Of a stretch of 22,136 nucleotides of DNA, positions 13,320 through 21,933 are shown in pieces. The position numbers and the translations under genes were made by a program. The DNA comes from an uncultured Alphaproteobacteria bacterium (lineage in GTDB: Bacteria; Pseudomonadota; Alphaproteobacteria; RF32; CAG-239), in the NCBI GenBank assembly GCA_904501925.1, contig CAJGCO010000022.1, positions 1-22,136 on the forward strand, given 5' to 3'. Numbering within the stretch: the first letter of the stretch is position 1; every line of letters starts with the position of its first letter. Below the pieces are notes generated by a model. It was not told where the DNA came from. It did not search any database and worked only from the letters and a program-made list of their open reading frames with translations.

Positions 13320-14528
13320 CTACTTCTTTTCACCATAAACATCAAATTTACAAACAATCGTAGCACTCCATAAAAGAGGTATAATCAAAATTGCACAAAT
13401 CATATACGTTTGCCCAACTCCTAAATTATCAAACAAAGGTTTCAAAGCAATCATACCAAAACCAGAAAAAAACTTTTCAATCATATTCTTAACAGATAAA
13501 ACCGTTGCTCTCTCTGAAGATTCTGTACGATGATTAACCAATGTTAAACTAACAATTCTTGCAGGCTTTACAGCCCCACTACCAATAATCATTCCTCCTA
13601 AACATGCATAAACCCAAATATAAGGAACCCTAGTAGATAAAATTGCCGAACTCATAGCAACAACAATTATTACCAACATAATTTTCACAATTCTCTTCAA
13701 CCCCAATCTATCAAACAATTTTCCAGTAATCATAGCCCAAATTGCTCGTCCAAAAGCATTTAATGCTAAAATCACTCCAAATAAATATACAGGAACATCT
13801 CTATCCATCATAACCGATTGCAACCCCCACATCAAAACAAGAGTAAGAGTCCCATATATACCAGAAAATACTATAATATTTCTAATATCATAATTCTTAA
13901 GCGTCTTAATAGATATTTCTAAAATATCTAAAAATGCACTTTTATTTTTCTCAACTTCTCTTTTAGCTTCAGGAGTATCTGGCATAAAACACATCAAAAC
14001 AATTGCAACAACCATTGTTATAACACAAAACCACACCGTTGCATCTTCCCCAATTTCTCTATAAATAAAAGGACCACTCAAAGTTGCAAACAACAAAGAT
14101 AAATCTGTAAACATATCATATTTTGCCATCTTTTTATGAAAAGATTTTTCTTTTTTTCTCTTTTTTAACAAATCATAAATATAAGCTTCCAACGCTCCAG
14201 AAAGCAAAGATAAAGACAATCCAAAAATAAGCTCGCCCATTAAAATAAACCAAAAACCATCACCAAAAATCCAAAACAAATATCCCAAAACCCAAACAAT
14301 CATACCAAGAATAACTGTCTTCTTTCTAGAAAAAATATCTGCAATATATCCCGATGGTACTTCCAATAAAAATACCACCATAGCTGATAACCCTTGAATA
14401 AGATAAAAATCCCCCATGCTTACGCCTTTATATCCATAATAAAGCATAAGAACAGGCAATATAAATAACATATTTTTCAAAGCACCAATAGTATAAAGCA
14501 CGGCCATACAATGGTTTAACGAAATCAT
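13320..14528 (-). CDS. Major facilitator superfamily transporter
   Basis: A 402-residue polytopic protein with about 12 membrane segments in two halves. The loop after helix 2 has the MFS motif A in degenerate form: GYIADIFSRKK (60-70), with Asp64, Arg68 and Lys69 kept. The second-half loop GKLFDRLGLKR is the matching motif. The central cytoplasmic loop (about 180-205) is charged, as usual. Substrate cannot be predicted from the sequence; general MFS efflux or solute uptake are both open. The ATG at 14528 lies behind AAGGG with a rather long spacing of about 10 bases. A good promoter lies at 14573-14601. No clear terminator separates it from the AsmA-like gene 107 bases downstream, so read-through is possible. 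Confidence 0.88.
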   Translation of the reverse strand: MISLNHCMAVLYTIGALKNMLFILPVLMLYYGYKGVSMGDFYLIQGLSAMVVFLLEVPSGYIADIFSRKKTVILGMIVWVLGYLFWIFGDGFWFILMGELIFGLSLSLLSGALEAYIYDLLKKRKKEKSFHKKMAKYDMFTDLSLLFATLSGPFIYREIGEDATVWFCVITMVVAIVLMCFMPDTPEAKREVEKNKSAFLDILEISIKTLKNYDIRNIIVFSGIYGTLTLVLMWGLQSVMMDRDVPVYLFGVILALNAFGRAIWAMITGKLFDRLGLKRIVKIMLVIIVVAMSSAILSTRVPYIWVYACLGGMIIGSGAVKPARIVSLTLVNHRTESSERATVLSVKNMIEKFFSGFGMIALKPLFDNLGVGQTYMICAILIIPLLWSATIVCKFDVYGEKK

Positions 14529-14572
14529 TTCATCTTACCCTTAACAATATCAGCAAATTCCATTTAAACTTG

Positions 14573-14601
14573 ATTTTAAAATAATTCTTGCATTTTTTCA
14601 A
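14573..14601 (-). promoter_or_regulatory. Promoter of the MFS gene
   Basis: TTGAAA (14596-14601), a 17-base spacer and TAAAAT (14573-14578) on the minus strand. It occupies the DNA that the longer, TTG-started version of the divergent plus-strand gene would use, supporting the later ATG for that gene. Confidence 0.65.
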
Positions 14602-14659
14602 AAACTATTATACATTTCCCACAGAAATTAACAATTATGTCGAACAAAAAAATACAATT

Positions 14660-15031
14660 ATGAACAAAATTAAAATCAAAGCTGAAGTTGTAAGATCAGC
14701 CAAAGTCTTCACAATAGACAAGCGCAACGATCAAGAAACACTAGTTATGCTCGTTGCTAAAGTAATTGAACCAAGCTCTTGGGCTTCCGATAAAAATATC
14801 ACATTTTATCTTGGTGAACAAATTCATCATACCAATTACTACAATGATAAATGTAGCACATTATACCCAAGATTTACAGCTATGGCAACATCTGAAACAG
14901 GGGATGAGATTATCCTAGAAACAAGTACAAAAATAAGTACTTTTTCTGGCGAGAAATATCTAACCGGTAGAGTTTTTTCATTTTACAACAAAACTCTCAA
15001 ATTAGGAGACTGGGAAATTGATCGCGACTAA
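14660..15031 (+). CDS. Conserved-looking protein of unknown function (123 aa)
   Basis: I do not recognise this protein. From the ATG at 14660 it has 123 residues with alternating strands (KIKIKAEVVRSAKVFTID, ETLVMLVAKVIEP, GDEIILETSTKI, LTGRVFSFYN) and no signal peptide or membrane helix. This suggests a small cytoplasmic beta-barrel or sandwich. WASDKNITFYLGEQIHHTNYY (41-61) is the most distinctive part. The frame stays open back to a TTG at 14588, but that stretch is AT-rich and overlaps the divergent MFS promoter, so I chose the ATG. There is no visible ribosome-binding site. A strong terminator follows 12 bases after the stop, so it is a single-gene transcript. Confidence 0.65.
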   Translation: MNKIKIKAEVVRSAKVFTIDKRNDQETLVMLVAKVIEPSSWASDKNITFYLGEQIHHTNYYNDKCSTLYPRFTAMATSETGDEIILETSTKISTFSGEKYLTGRVFSFYNKTLKLGDWEIDRD

Positions 15032-15043
15032 TCCTTTACATTA

Positions 15044-15071
15044 AAACTCGCCCTAACCGGCGAGTTTTTTT
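15044..15071. terminator. Bidirectional terminator between convergent genes
   Basis: AAACTCGCC (15044-15052) pairs perfectly with GGCGAGTTT (15059-15067) around CTAACC. It is followed by a run of T on plus and a shorter TTTT on minus, serving the 123-aa gene and the TPR-methyltransferase gene. Confidence 0.85.
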
Positions 15072-15087
15072 ATTTCAAAAAATAAAC

Positions 15088-16620
15088 TTACTCAAATTGA
15101 ACATCAATTTCTTTTCTAACTAAAATAACCACGCCCTCAATATTTTTAGCACCCTCTTTACGCAAAACACAATCTATAGTTTTAATTACTTCAAATCCAC
15201 AATGTTTCAACTGACGCAAAACATATGATATAGTATGAACAAATCTTCCAGATGGCGTTAAATAATATTCACTCTTGTCATAATCATTTTTAGATATAGA
15301 ACAGCAAAAATATCCATTAACCTCAACATTTTTAATCAAATAATGAAATATTTTTTTCAAATCCCCCATATAAGTAAGCACATCTCCAGCCATAACCACT
15401 TGATATTGCTTATCATTATTTTCTAAAAATTTAATAATATCATCGCAGTATAATTCTTGATAAATATTCTTATCTCTAGCCTTAGCTAACATATTCTCAG
15501 AAATATCCACTCCATAATATTCTTCATTAGGAAAATAATTTCTCATCGCTTCAACACATAATCCTGTACCACACCCTAAATCAAGAATTTTATGTTTTTT
15601 AAACAACTTAGCTCTAACAACTTCTTTTAAAGATGAAGAAATCATATCCGGAACCACATAATCCAAATCTTTTAATATATCATCAAATGAGTTTGCAAAT
15701 CCATCAAATAACCCTTTAACATACTCAATATCCGTTGTTGGCAAAATTTGGTGATTACGAAGCGCACAACACATATGTTTAACAATTGGATTATCTTCAA
15801 AATGTCTTTCCCACATTACAAGATATTTTTCTACAACATCTCTATACCCCTCATCAAATGCTTCATATAAAAGATATCCAAAATTTATATGATCATCAGC
15901 AAAAACTTGATATCCTTTCAAAAAGAACATTTTCCAAGCATAAGCTATTCCTTGTTCATATTTCCCCATCTTACAAAAAAGATTCGCAACAGAATTACAC
16001 ACCCATTCAGACATTGGTGCAATATCTGTAGCCTTTTTCAGATAATAAATAGCCTCATCGCTTTTTAATAATTCAATAAATGAATTACCTGCAACAATAT
16101 ATGGTTCAACACTATTAGGTCTCTTATCAATTGCTTTTTTAGCAAATTCAATTGCTTTATCAAACATCCCCAAATTATACGATGTATTGGCAATATTAAC
16201 AATTGCATTATATGAATTAGGATTTAATTCATATAATCGTTCATAATGCCAAAGAGCTTCCTTAAACTCTTTTTTTACATAACAAACATTTGCCAAATTT
16301 AACAAAGCTGAAAAATTATTAGGATTTTGCTCTAAAACCTTCTTTGCAAAAAAATCAGATTTATCATATTTTTTTAATTCATAATAAATTGTAGAAATAT
16401 TAAGTAACGCACATAAAGACTGAGAATTTAAGCTCAATACCTTTTTATAAATCCCTAAAGCTGATTTTTTATCCCCCAATGCATCATAACAATTAGCCGC
16501 AGAAATCAAATATTTCTCTTCATCAGGATTAGCCATAGCTAATTTTAAATACAAATTAACAGCCTTACTAAATTCTCTATTTTTCAAAAAGTCTAACGCT
16601 TTAAGCTCTAGTTCTTCCAA
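15088..16620 (-). CDS. TPR-repeat protein with SAM-dependent methyltransferase domain
   Basis: A 510-residue cytoplasmic fusion. Residues 1-230 hold about six to seven tetratricopeptide repeats (for example ALLNLANVCYVKKEFKEALWHYERLYELNPN, about 105-135, split over helices). A helical linker follows, then a class I methyltransferase domain from about 330. SAM motif I is ILDLGCGTG (345-353). The acidic residue of motif II is in YYGVDISENML (368-378), and MAGDVLTYMGDL (410-421) matches the COG4976 predicted TPR-containing methyltransferases. The TPR part would dock a protein partner; the methyl acceptor is unknown. The start codon is TTG (16618-16620) behind AGAGGA, with no in-frame ATG nearby. 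Divergent from tRNA-Leu; ends at a bidirectional terminator. Confidence 0.88.
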   Translation of the reverse strand: MEELELKALDFLKNREFSKAVNLYLKLAMANPDEEKYLISAANCYDALGDKKSALGIYKKVLSLNSQSLCALLNISTIYYELKKYDKSDFFAKKVLEQNPNNFSALLNLANVCYVKKEFKEALWHYERLYELNPNSYNAIVNIANTSYNLGMFDKAIEFAKKAIDKRPNSVEPYIVAGNSFIELLKSDEAIYYLKKATDIAPMSEWVCNSVANLFCKMGKYEQGIAYAWKMFFLKGYQVFADDHINFGYLLYEAFDEGYRDVVEKYLVMWERHFEDNPIVKHMCCALRNHQILPTTDIEYVKGLFDGFANSFDDILKDLDYVVPDMISSSLKEVVRAKLFKKHKILDLGCGTGLCVEAMRNYFPNEEYYGVDISENMLAKARDKNIYQELYCDDIIKFLENNDKQYQVVMAGDVLTYMGDLKKIFHYLIKNVEVNGYFCCSISKNDYDKSEYYLTPSGRFVHTISYVLRQLKHCGFEVIKTIDCVLRKEGAKNIEGVVILVRKEIDVQFE

Positions 16621-16730
16621 TTTATAATCCTCTAAACAAAAACAAACGTTAAAACAAACTACTTAACAAATAATAACACAAAAAAACATAAACTTCTATT
16701 TAATTATCACAAAAAAAATAAAAAAAACTA

Positions 16731-16759
16731 TTGACGTTTAAAAAAATATGCGTTAAACA
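16731..16759 (+). promoter_or_regulatory. Promoter of tRNA-Leu
   Basis: TTGACG (16731-16736), a 17-base spacer and a weak -10 TAAACA (16754-16759), 13 bases before the tRNA. Confidence 0.5.
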
Positions 16760-16772
16760 AGATTTCACCGAT

Positions 16773-16858
16773 GGGGGTGTGGCGGAACTGGTAGACGCGC
16801 TAGACTCAAAATCTTGTTCGCTCAGCGAGTAGGAGTTCAAGTCTCCTCACCCCTACCA
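16773..16858 (+). tRNA. tRNA-Leu (anticodon CAA)
   Basis: An 86-base class II tRNA. The acceptor GGGGGTG pairs with CACCCCT (G1-U72 wobble), and the D-loop is typical of Leu (GCGGAACTGGTAGACGC). The anticodon loop CTCAAAA carries anticodon CAA, and the long variable arm is TCGC/GCGA. The T-arm AGGAG/CTCCT encloses TTCAAGT, followed by A73 and an encoded CCA. The anticodon stem has one U-U mismatch (28-42), a small oddity that does not disrupt the fold. Confidence 0.96.
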
Positions 16859-16863
16859 ACAAA

Positions 16864-16896
16864 AAAACGGCATATTATATGCCGTTTTATTTTTTC
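16864..16896. terminator. Bidirectional terminator of tRNA-Leu and ankyrin gene
   Basis: An 11-bp stem (AAAACGGCATA at 16864-16874 with TATGCCGTTTT at 16878-16888, TTA loop) with TTATTTTTTC on the plus side and seven U on the minus side. It closes tRNA-Leu and the convergent secreted ankyrin gene. Confidence 0.88.
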
Positions 16897-16911
16897 ATCA
16901 TATACGATTAA

Positions 16912-18825
16912 CTAAAATTCCCAATCATCCAAAACATACTCTTTTGTTTTTCTTTTCATTGTTTCCTCAAAATATTGACTTTTTTTAATAATATCAATCG
17001 CATTATTACCATTTTTATCAACAATATAAGGATTTGCCCCTGCAGATAAAAGCGCCTTAATAACCGAAGCCGGAAAATCATTCTTAATAGCATACAATAA
17101 ATATGTATCTTCATTACTATTTATATTATCTATTTCTTTTTCATTTTCAATCAAAGCCAACATTATAGGCAAACTAACCTCATTATACATAGCATACCAA
17201 AGTGGTGAATCATTATTTTTATTAGTGACACTTAAATCAATCCCACCATTTGCTAAAGTAATAACAATATCATCTCTAACATCATTTTCTAAAACATACC
17301 AAATAAGAGGCATACCTTCTTCATTAACACTTAAATCAGCCCCTCCTTCAATCAACATTTCCAACGCTCTTGTACCAATACCTTTTTTCACAGCATTCCC
17401 AATAATAGTTTCACCCTTTTTATTAACTGTATTAGGATTTACACCTATATCCAACAAACCTTTAATAACCCCACTATTTGCATTAAAATCAACTGCATAC
17501 ATTAAAGCATTGTTTCCATCATCATCTATAATATTGGGATCAACCTTATATTCATACAACAATGAAACCTTTTTTAATTGGTCGTATACCTCTATTACAT
17601 TAGAATTAGCAGCCAAAAACATCAACGCTGTTTTTCCACCTAAACACGCAGCATTTGGATTAGCGCCACTAACAAGTAAATCTCTAAATATACTAGACCC
17701 CAAATTATTTTGAGCCGCATTTAAAAGAGGAGTACACATATTTTCATCTTTAACATCAATATCTGCATGTCTTTTTATAGCCTCAATAACCACCTTTTCT
17801 TCATCACTATTTTTAATACTATTTTTCAACAAATTATTATATTTTTTATGACTTTCAGAAATATAGGTAAATTTTTGAAACAGTTGCTCTGCAATAGAAG
17901 CATATTTATTATGCTTAAAATCGTCATCATTCAAATACACTCTCTTATGATAATAATCTAAAACATTCATTCCATCTTTATCTACCAACTTATAATCAGC
18001 CCCATTTTTTATAAGATATTGAATTATATCATCACTACCTCTTATTGCAGAAACCATAAGAGCTGTTCTACCATTTAAATCTCTAGCATTGATATCAACC
18101 CCATTATCAACAAGTTTTTTTACCATTGATATAGAATTATTAGCTACAGCCATCATCAATGCTGTATAACCGTACTTATTTTTATCATTTATACCAATAC
18201 CATAATCAGCCAAAACATCAATAATTTTAGGATTTGGATTATTCATTGCAGCCGCTATCAAAATACTATTACTATCATTATCCCTCAACATAATATTAGC
18301 ATCAGCATTTATCAACACATCTGTAATTCCTAAATTAGGATTAAATCTAATAGCTTCAAACAACACTGACTTCGAAGGAGTACAATTAGTCTGCAATCGC
18401 CCCCCTTTTCCTATTAAAAATTCCATAACTCGCTTATCCTGACCATAACGAGCATAATACGTAACAAGCGTATTCCCCCCATCCAAACACTCATTAATAT
18501 CATTACCTGCCATCATCAAGTTTTCAATATCTTGTGGCGCAATATTTTTCCTTTTTTTTAACTTCTCAATTAAGTACTCTGTTGAATACTTATCATACTC
18601 AACACCTTCACCATCATCTTCCGTTTCTTCTACACCTACTAACTTATCTTTTAATCCCTGAGCAAAAGATTTACTTGTATCATTAAATCCATTTCCCAAA
18701 TTTAAACCAATATTTTGATTTTCATCTTCATCAAAAAGGGAGAAATCATTAGCATACAAAGACACAGGCGTTAAAGCTAAAACACCTAAATAAATCGCCA
18801 CTAAAATATTAAAAACCAAAGGCAT
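16912..18825 (-). CDS. Secreted ankyrin-repeat protein
   Basis: A 637-residue protein with an N-terminal signal sequence: hydrophobic residues 3-22, likely cleavage after YA25, then an acidic start (NDFSLFDEDEN). It lacks the usual Lys near the N-terminus. After an acidic linker (about 65-80) come irregular ankyrin repeats from about 100 to 615, often 33-37 residues. The best preserved are NKYGYTALMMAVANNSISMVKKLVDNGVDINARD and the one after it (about 210-280). A helical insert without repeats lies near 290-340. So it acts in the periplasm or outside the cell, unlike the two tandem ankyrin proteins, which have no signal peptide and a different repeat consensus. The GGGGAG site precedes the ATG by 5 bases. 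It has its own promoter and ends at the terminator shared with tRNA-Leu. Binding target unknown. Confidence 0.85.
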   Translation of the reverse strand: MPLVFNILVAIYLGVLALTPVSLYANDFSLFDEDENQNIGLNLGNGFNDTSKSFAQGLKDKLVGVEETEDDGEGVEYDKYSTEYLIEKLKKRKNIAPQDIENLMMAGNDINECLDGGNTLVTYYARYGQDKRVMEFLIGKGGRLQTNCTPSKSVLFEAIRFNPNLGITDVLINADANIMLRDNDSNSILIAAAMNNPNPKIIDVLADYGIGINDKNKYGYTALMMAVANNSISMVKKLVDNGVDINARDLNGRTALMVSAIRGSDDIIQYLIKNGADYKLVDKDGMNVLDYYHKRVYLNDDDFKHNKYASIAEQLFQKFTYISESHKKYNNLLKNSIKNSDEEKVVIEAIKRHADIDVKDENMCTPLLNAAQNNLGSSIFRDLLVSGANPNAACLGGKTALMFLAANSNVIEVYDQLKKVSLLYEYKVDPNIIDDDGNNALMYAVDFNANSGVIKGLLDIGVNPNTVNKKGETIIGNAVKKGIGTRALEMLIEGGADLSVNEEGMPLIWYVLENDVRDDIVITLANGGIDLSVTNKNNDSPLWYAMYNEVSLPIMLALIENEKEIDNINSNEDTYLLYAIKNDFPASVIKALLSAGANPYIVDKNGNNAIDIIKKSQYFEETMKRKTKEYVLDDWEF

Positions 18826-18853
18826 ACTTACTCCCCAATAATAAGCAATAAGT

Positions 18854-18881
18854 ATTATATTTTACCTTATAATTCAAGCAA
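18854..18881 (-). promoter_or_regulatory. Promoter of the secreted ankyrin gene
   Basis: TATAAT (18854-18859) with TTGCTT (18876-18881) 16 bases upstream on the minus strand, between the GT-C-like gene and the ankyrin start. Confidence 0.5.
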
Positions 18882-18899
18882 TAAAATATAAAATCCACA

Positions 18900-20690
18900 T
18901 TATATTTTCACTCTATAATGAATAATTTTAGAATTATTTGCAGGTATTATCTCCAAAAAATCAGGAACATTTTCTTTTTTTATTAATCTATAATATAGCC
19001 TATCTTTATTAGCCTCATCCATTGAATAATACTCATCATTTTCATAATTAAATAACAAAATCTGACTAACCTGATGTTTTAATAACAACACAATAAGCTC
19101 ATAATCATTTGTAGCATATAAAATATTATGATTATCAATAATACCTTCTCTGTTTCGATGATACGAACTTCCTACAATATTAACATCAGACATAAACATA
19201 AAATTAGCCCCTAAGAAAACATCTGTTACAAGAGTTCCCCCTTCTCTTTTTACTATTCTATACAAATAATTATTATTCACTACATCTTTCTTCTCATTTG
19301 ATGGACGCTCAAAATAAATAAAAGATATCATTTCAACAGAAAATATACATATAATCAACCACCAAATCCCTATTGGGAAATCACCTTTTTTATTTCTATA
19401 AAATGAAGTATTTTTATATGCATAATCAATTAACACTAAAAATGGAATAATTGATGTTATTGGCACATATATATAAAACCTTATTGCATACATTGACAAT
19501 ACGCCAAAAAGTACACCAATAACTAAATTAAATAACAATATTCTATTGTATCTTTTACATCTAAAACAAAATACATTCAACACCATAGATATCAAATAAA
19601 AAGAAAATGCACAATACATCTGCTTCCAATTAATTTTAAAAACAGAATACATTTCTATAATTCTTACATACCAAATTTCTATTAATTCCTTGTCTATAGG
19701 AGGATTTATTACATCTTTGCCAAATACTAATATTAATAAACAAAGCACCATTCCCCCCATACAAGATAAACTTATAATCTTATACAACCGAGTATGCACT
19801 TTATATTTATCAATTATAGCAAAACCAATGAAAATCAACCACCCCAAAACCACAAACAATATTGAAATCCTACCATTATCAGGGTAAAACCATCCTTGAT
19901 ACGGAGGATTTAACAGCCAAAAAAATGTTAAAAATAATACGAAATACCAACTAACAACCCTAACCGTTTTTATCGCAAAATTTTTATAAATATATAAATA
20001 AATAAAAAAAATCAAAAACAAAATATATACTAAAATTCCTTCTACTGCCGTAAATGTCAGTAAACTAAGCGCAAACCCCAAACGCATCAAATACCTATTT
20101 TGCCGTTTTTTCAACCAACATAAAACTAAAGAAAATGCATATATCTCTAAAAACAAACATAAAGAATGATGATCAGCAACATCAAAACTAAAATAAATCG
20201 AATTAGCTTGATGCATAAGAAATATAAAACCCCCAATTAATACCAAAAATACATTAAAATGTCTTCTCAATCCATAACATAATGCTATCACACTCGCAAC
20301 ACACAACCATCCACCCATAAAAGCCCCTGCCATAAATATAGCATCTTTTAAATTATCCATCCCTAAAAAAGGAATTAAATTTATTAACCAAAGTATATCA
20401 ACAGGTCGCGTCCAATGTAAAATCTCCCCAAAAGGATAATTACTCTCCATTATTTTTTGTTCAAAAAAAACAGGATTATTAATTATATCTCTAATACGAA
20501 TTGCACGCATATATCCATCGCCATCTCTATAACCAACATCCCAAACATTTACTTCAAAAACAAATGCATAATAGACTGCAATACTAGCACAAATCAAATA
20601 TAAATATTTTTGTAAAAAACGAGATATTTTTTTAACAGCTCTATAATATCTTAAAGTAGCATCATCAAATTTTCTACAATTTTTACTCAT
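18900..20690 (-). CDS. GT-C-like polytopic membrane glycosyltransferase
   Basis: A 596-residue inner-membrane protein with a first helix at about 28-46 and some 11-12 further hydrophobic segments, ending in a soluble C-terminal domain of about 130 residues. The first periplasmic loop has DGDGYMR (56-62) and HWTRPVD (92-98), and a later loop has ADHHSL (172-177). I associate this set (D..D.MR, HW[ST]R..D, DHH) with an alphaproteobacterial family resembling STT3/GT-C enzymes, which use polyprenyl-phosphate-linked sugars. The acidic DGD would be the metal-binding or catalytic site. Donor and acceptor cannot be told. The ATG at 20690 has an AGGGAG site. A hairpin (20702-20715) with a GCGA loop sits against that site in the mRNA. 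No partner glycan genes are adjacent. Confidence 0.65.
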   Translation of the reverse strand: MSKNCRKFDDATLRYYRAVKKISRFLQKYLYLICASIAVYYAFVFEVNVWDVGYRDGDGYMRAIRIRDIINNPVFFEQKIMESNYPFGEILHWTRPVDILWLINLIPFLGMDNLKDAIFMAGAFMGGWLCVASVIALCYGLRRHFNVFLVLIGGFIFLMHQANSIYFSFDVADHHSLCLFLEIYAFSLVLCWLKKRQNRYLMRLGFALSLLTFTAVEGILVYILFLIFFIYLYIYKNFAIKTVRVVSWYFVLFLTFFWLLNPPYQGWFYPDNGRISILFVVLGWLIFIGFAIIDKYKVHTRLYKIISLSCMGGMVLCLLILVFGKDVINPPIDKELIEIWYVRIIEMYSVFKINWKQMYCAFSFYLISMVLNVFCFRCKRYNRILLFNLVIGVLFGVLSMYAIRFYIYVPITSIIPFLVLIDYAYKNTSFYRNKKGDFPIGIWWLIICIFSVEMISFIYFERPSNEKKDVVNNNYLYRIVKREGGTLVTDVFLGANFMFMSDVNIVGSSYHRNREGIIDNHNILYATNDYELIVLLLKHQVSQILLFNYENDEYYSMDEANKDRLYYRLIKKENVPDFLEIIPANNSKIIHYRVKI

Positions 20691-20701
20691 AACAAAATCT
20701 C

Positions 20702-20715
20702 CCTGTTCGCACAGG
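20702..20715 (-). promoter_or_regulatory. Small hairpin against the ribosome-binding site
   Basis: In the minus-strand transcript CCUGU and ACAGG pair around a GCGA (GNRA) tetraloop. The last bases of the stem run into the AGGGAG site of the GT-C-like gene, so the fold could limit ribosome access. With only 5 bp it may be incidental. Confidence 0.25.
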
Positions 20716-20794
20716 ATATATCAATAAAAATAATTTTCTAATCTATTCGAGCAAAAATCAACAATTAATTAAACTTTTAAAAACAAACACTTTA

Positions 20795-21772
20795 CTACGA
20801 ATCTTCATCCAAAAACTGACAAATAACATTTTCAATTAATTTTGTATCTTGCTTTGCAACAACATTTTTCTTTTTGCTATTTGGAATAGTATTTGATTTA
20901 TATCCCTTTTCCTCATTATTTTCTTCTAACAAACTAGATAAATCAGCTTTAAAAATTTTATTCATCAAATCTGTTTTACTCATTCCCGATGAAATTAATC
21001 TATCTGCAGTCTCTTCGGCAATTTTTTGCACCATAACTTTACGAAATTCAATATCTAGAGCCTCATCTTTTCTTTTTTGAACCCTATTTTTTTCTTCTTG
21101 CATTTTTCGTTCAAACCTAGAAAATTCACTCGCAGGATCCCCTCCTCTAACATAATCAGGAATTGTCAATAAATTATTTTTAATATCCATTAATGTTCTA
21201 ACACCATTATGATCATGCTCTCTATAAATAAACCAGTCAGTAACAACATCCTCATTAATAGCTTCAACAATAGCACTAGAAGGAATACGTCCAAATAAAA
21301 TTGTTGTATTCCCATCAGAAGTTTTATCAATATTTATATTTTTATAAAAAAACTCCTTACTCCAACTATATGGACAATGTGGATTTATTAATCTATATGA
21401 AATAAAAATAGCAACCAATGCCAATTTCATCTCTTTTAGAGCATGAAAACCTAAAATAAAAGGATTTCTTTTAACTTCTGGCTCAAAAACAGCCTGTTGA
21501 CAACAATACAAATGTAAACGATATAATTGTTTCATAGTATTTTCAGGAAGAACTGTCTGTATAATAATAGGTTTATTAACCACTTTGTTGACAAAATCGC
21601 TCATAAACATCCTTTTTCTTAAAATATACTCAGATGATTTATTATTATTTTCAGCATCAAACTCTATTAATTGACATCTTTTATCTTCCCATATCATAGG
21701 AGACAAAGCATTATCATTTCTTTCTAACTCATCTAACAGTACAATTTCAGGAATAACTAATTCATTAGACAT
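20795..21772 (-). CDS. Unrecognised 325-residue cytoplasmic protein
   Basis: I do not recognise a family. There is no signal peptide. The N-terminal 200 residues look like a compact mixed fold with a helical Cys/Trp/Tyr-containing core (for example KQLYRLHLYCCQQAVFEPEV at 81-100, NPHCPYSWSKEFFYKN at 130-145). Residues about 215-260 are highly charged and helical (RFERKMQEEKNRVQKRKDEA), a probable coiled coil. The C-terminal 60 residues are Lys/Asn/Glu-rich and likely disordered, with a short final helix. The ATG at 21772 has GAGGA about 10 bases upstream and a consensus promoter. It is divergent from ftsB. Whether it takes part in cell division is not shown by anything but this position. Confidence 0.7.
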   Translation of the reverse strand: MSNELVIPEIVLLDELERNDNALSPMIWEDKRCQLIEFDAENNNKSSEYILRKRMFMSDFVNKVVNKPIIIQTVLPENTMKQLYRLHLYCCQQAVFEPEVKRNPFILGFHALKEMKLALVAIFISYRLINPHCPYSWSKEFFYKNINIDKTSDGNTTILFGRIPSSAIVEAINEDVVTDWFIYREHDHNGVRTLMDIKNNLLTIPDYVRGGDPASEFSRFERKMQEEKNRVQKRKDEALDIEFRKVMVQKIAEETADRLISSGMSKTDLMNKIFKADLSSLLEENNEEKGYKSNTIPNSKKKNVVAKQDTKLIENVICQFLDEDS

Positions 21773-21806
21773 TTACTACACTTCCTCAACTCTAAAATAT
21801 TGAAAA

Positions 21807-21835
21807 ACAATACCATATTTCACCACCCATGTCAA
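21807..21835 (-). promoter_or_regulatory. Promoter of the 325-aa gene
   Basis: Perfect TTGACA (21830-21835), a 17-base spacer and TATTGT (21807-21812) on the minus strand. The DNA between it and ftsB (21836-21933) is AT-rich, with TATACGAAAT twice (21857-21866, 21894-21903); I find no convincing plus-strand promoter. Confidence 0.7.
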
Positions 21836-21933
21836 CATAAATTTTTTTTTGATATATATACGAAATATTAACCATACATTGATTTAATAACCCTATACGA
21901 AATGTAAAAAAAGATTTTTAAGAAAGACATATT

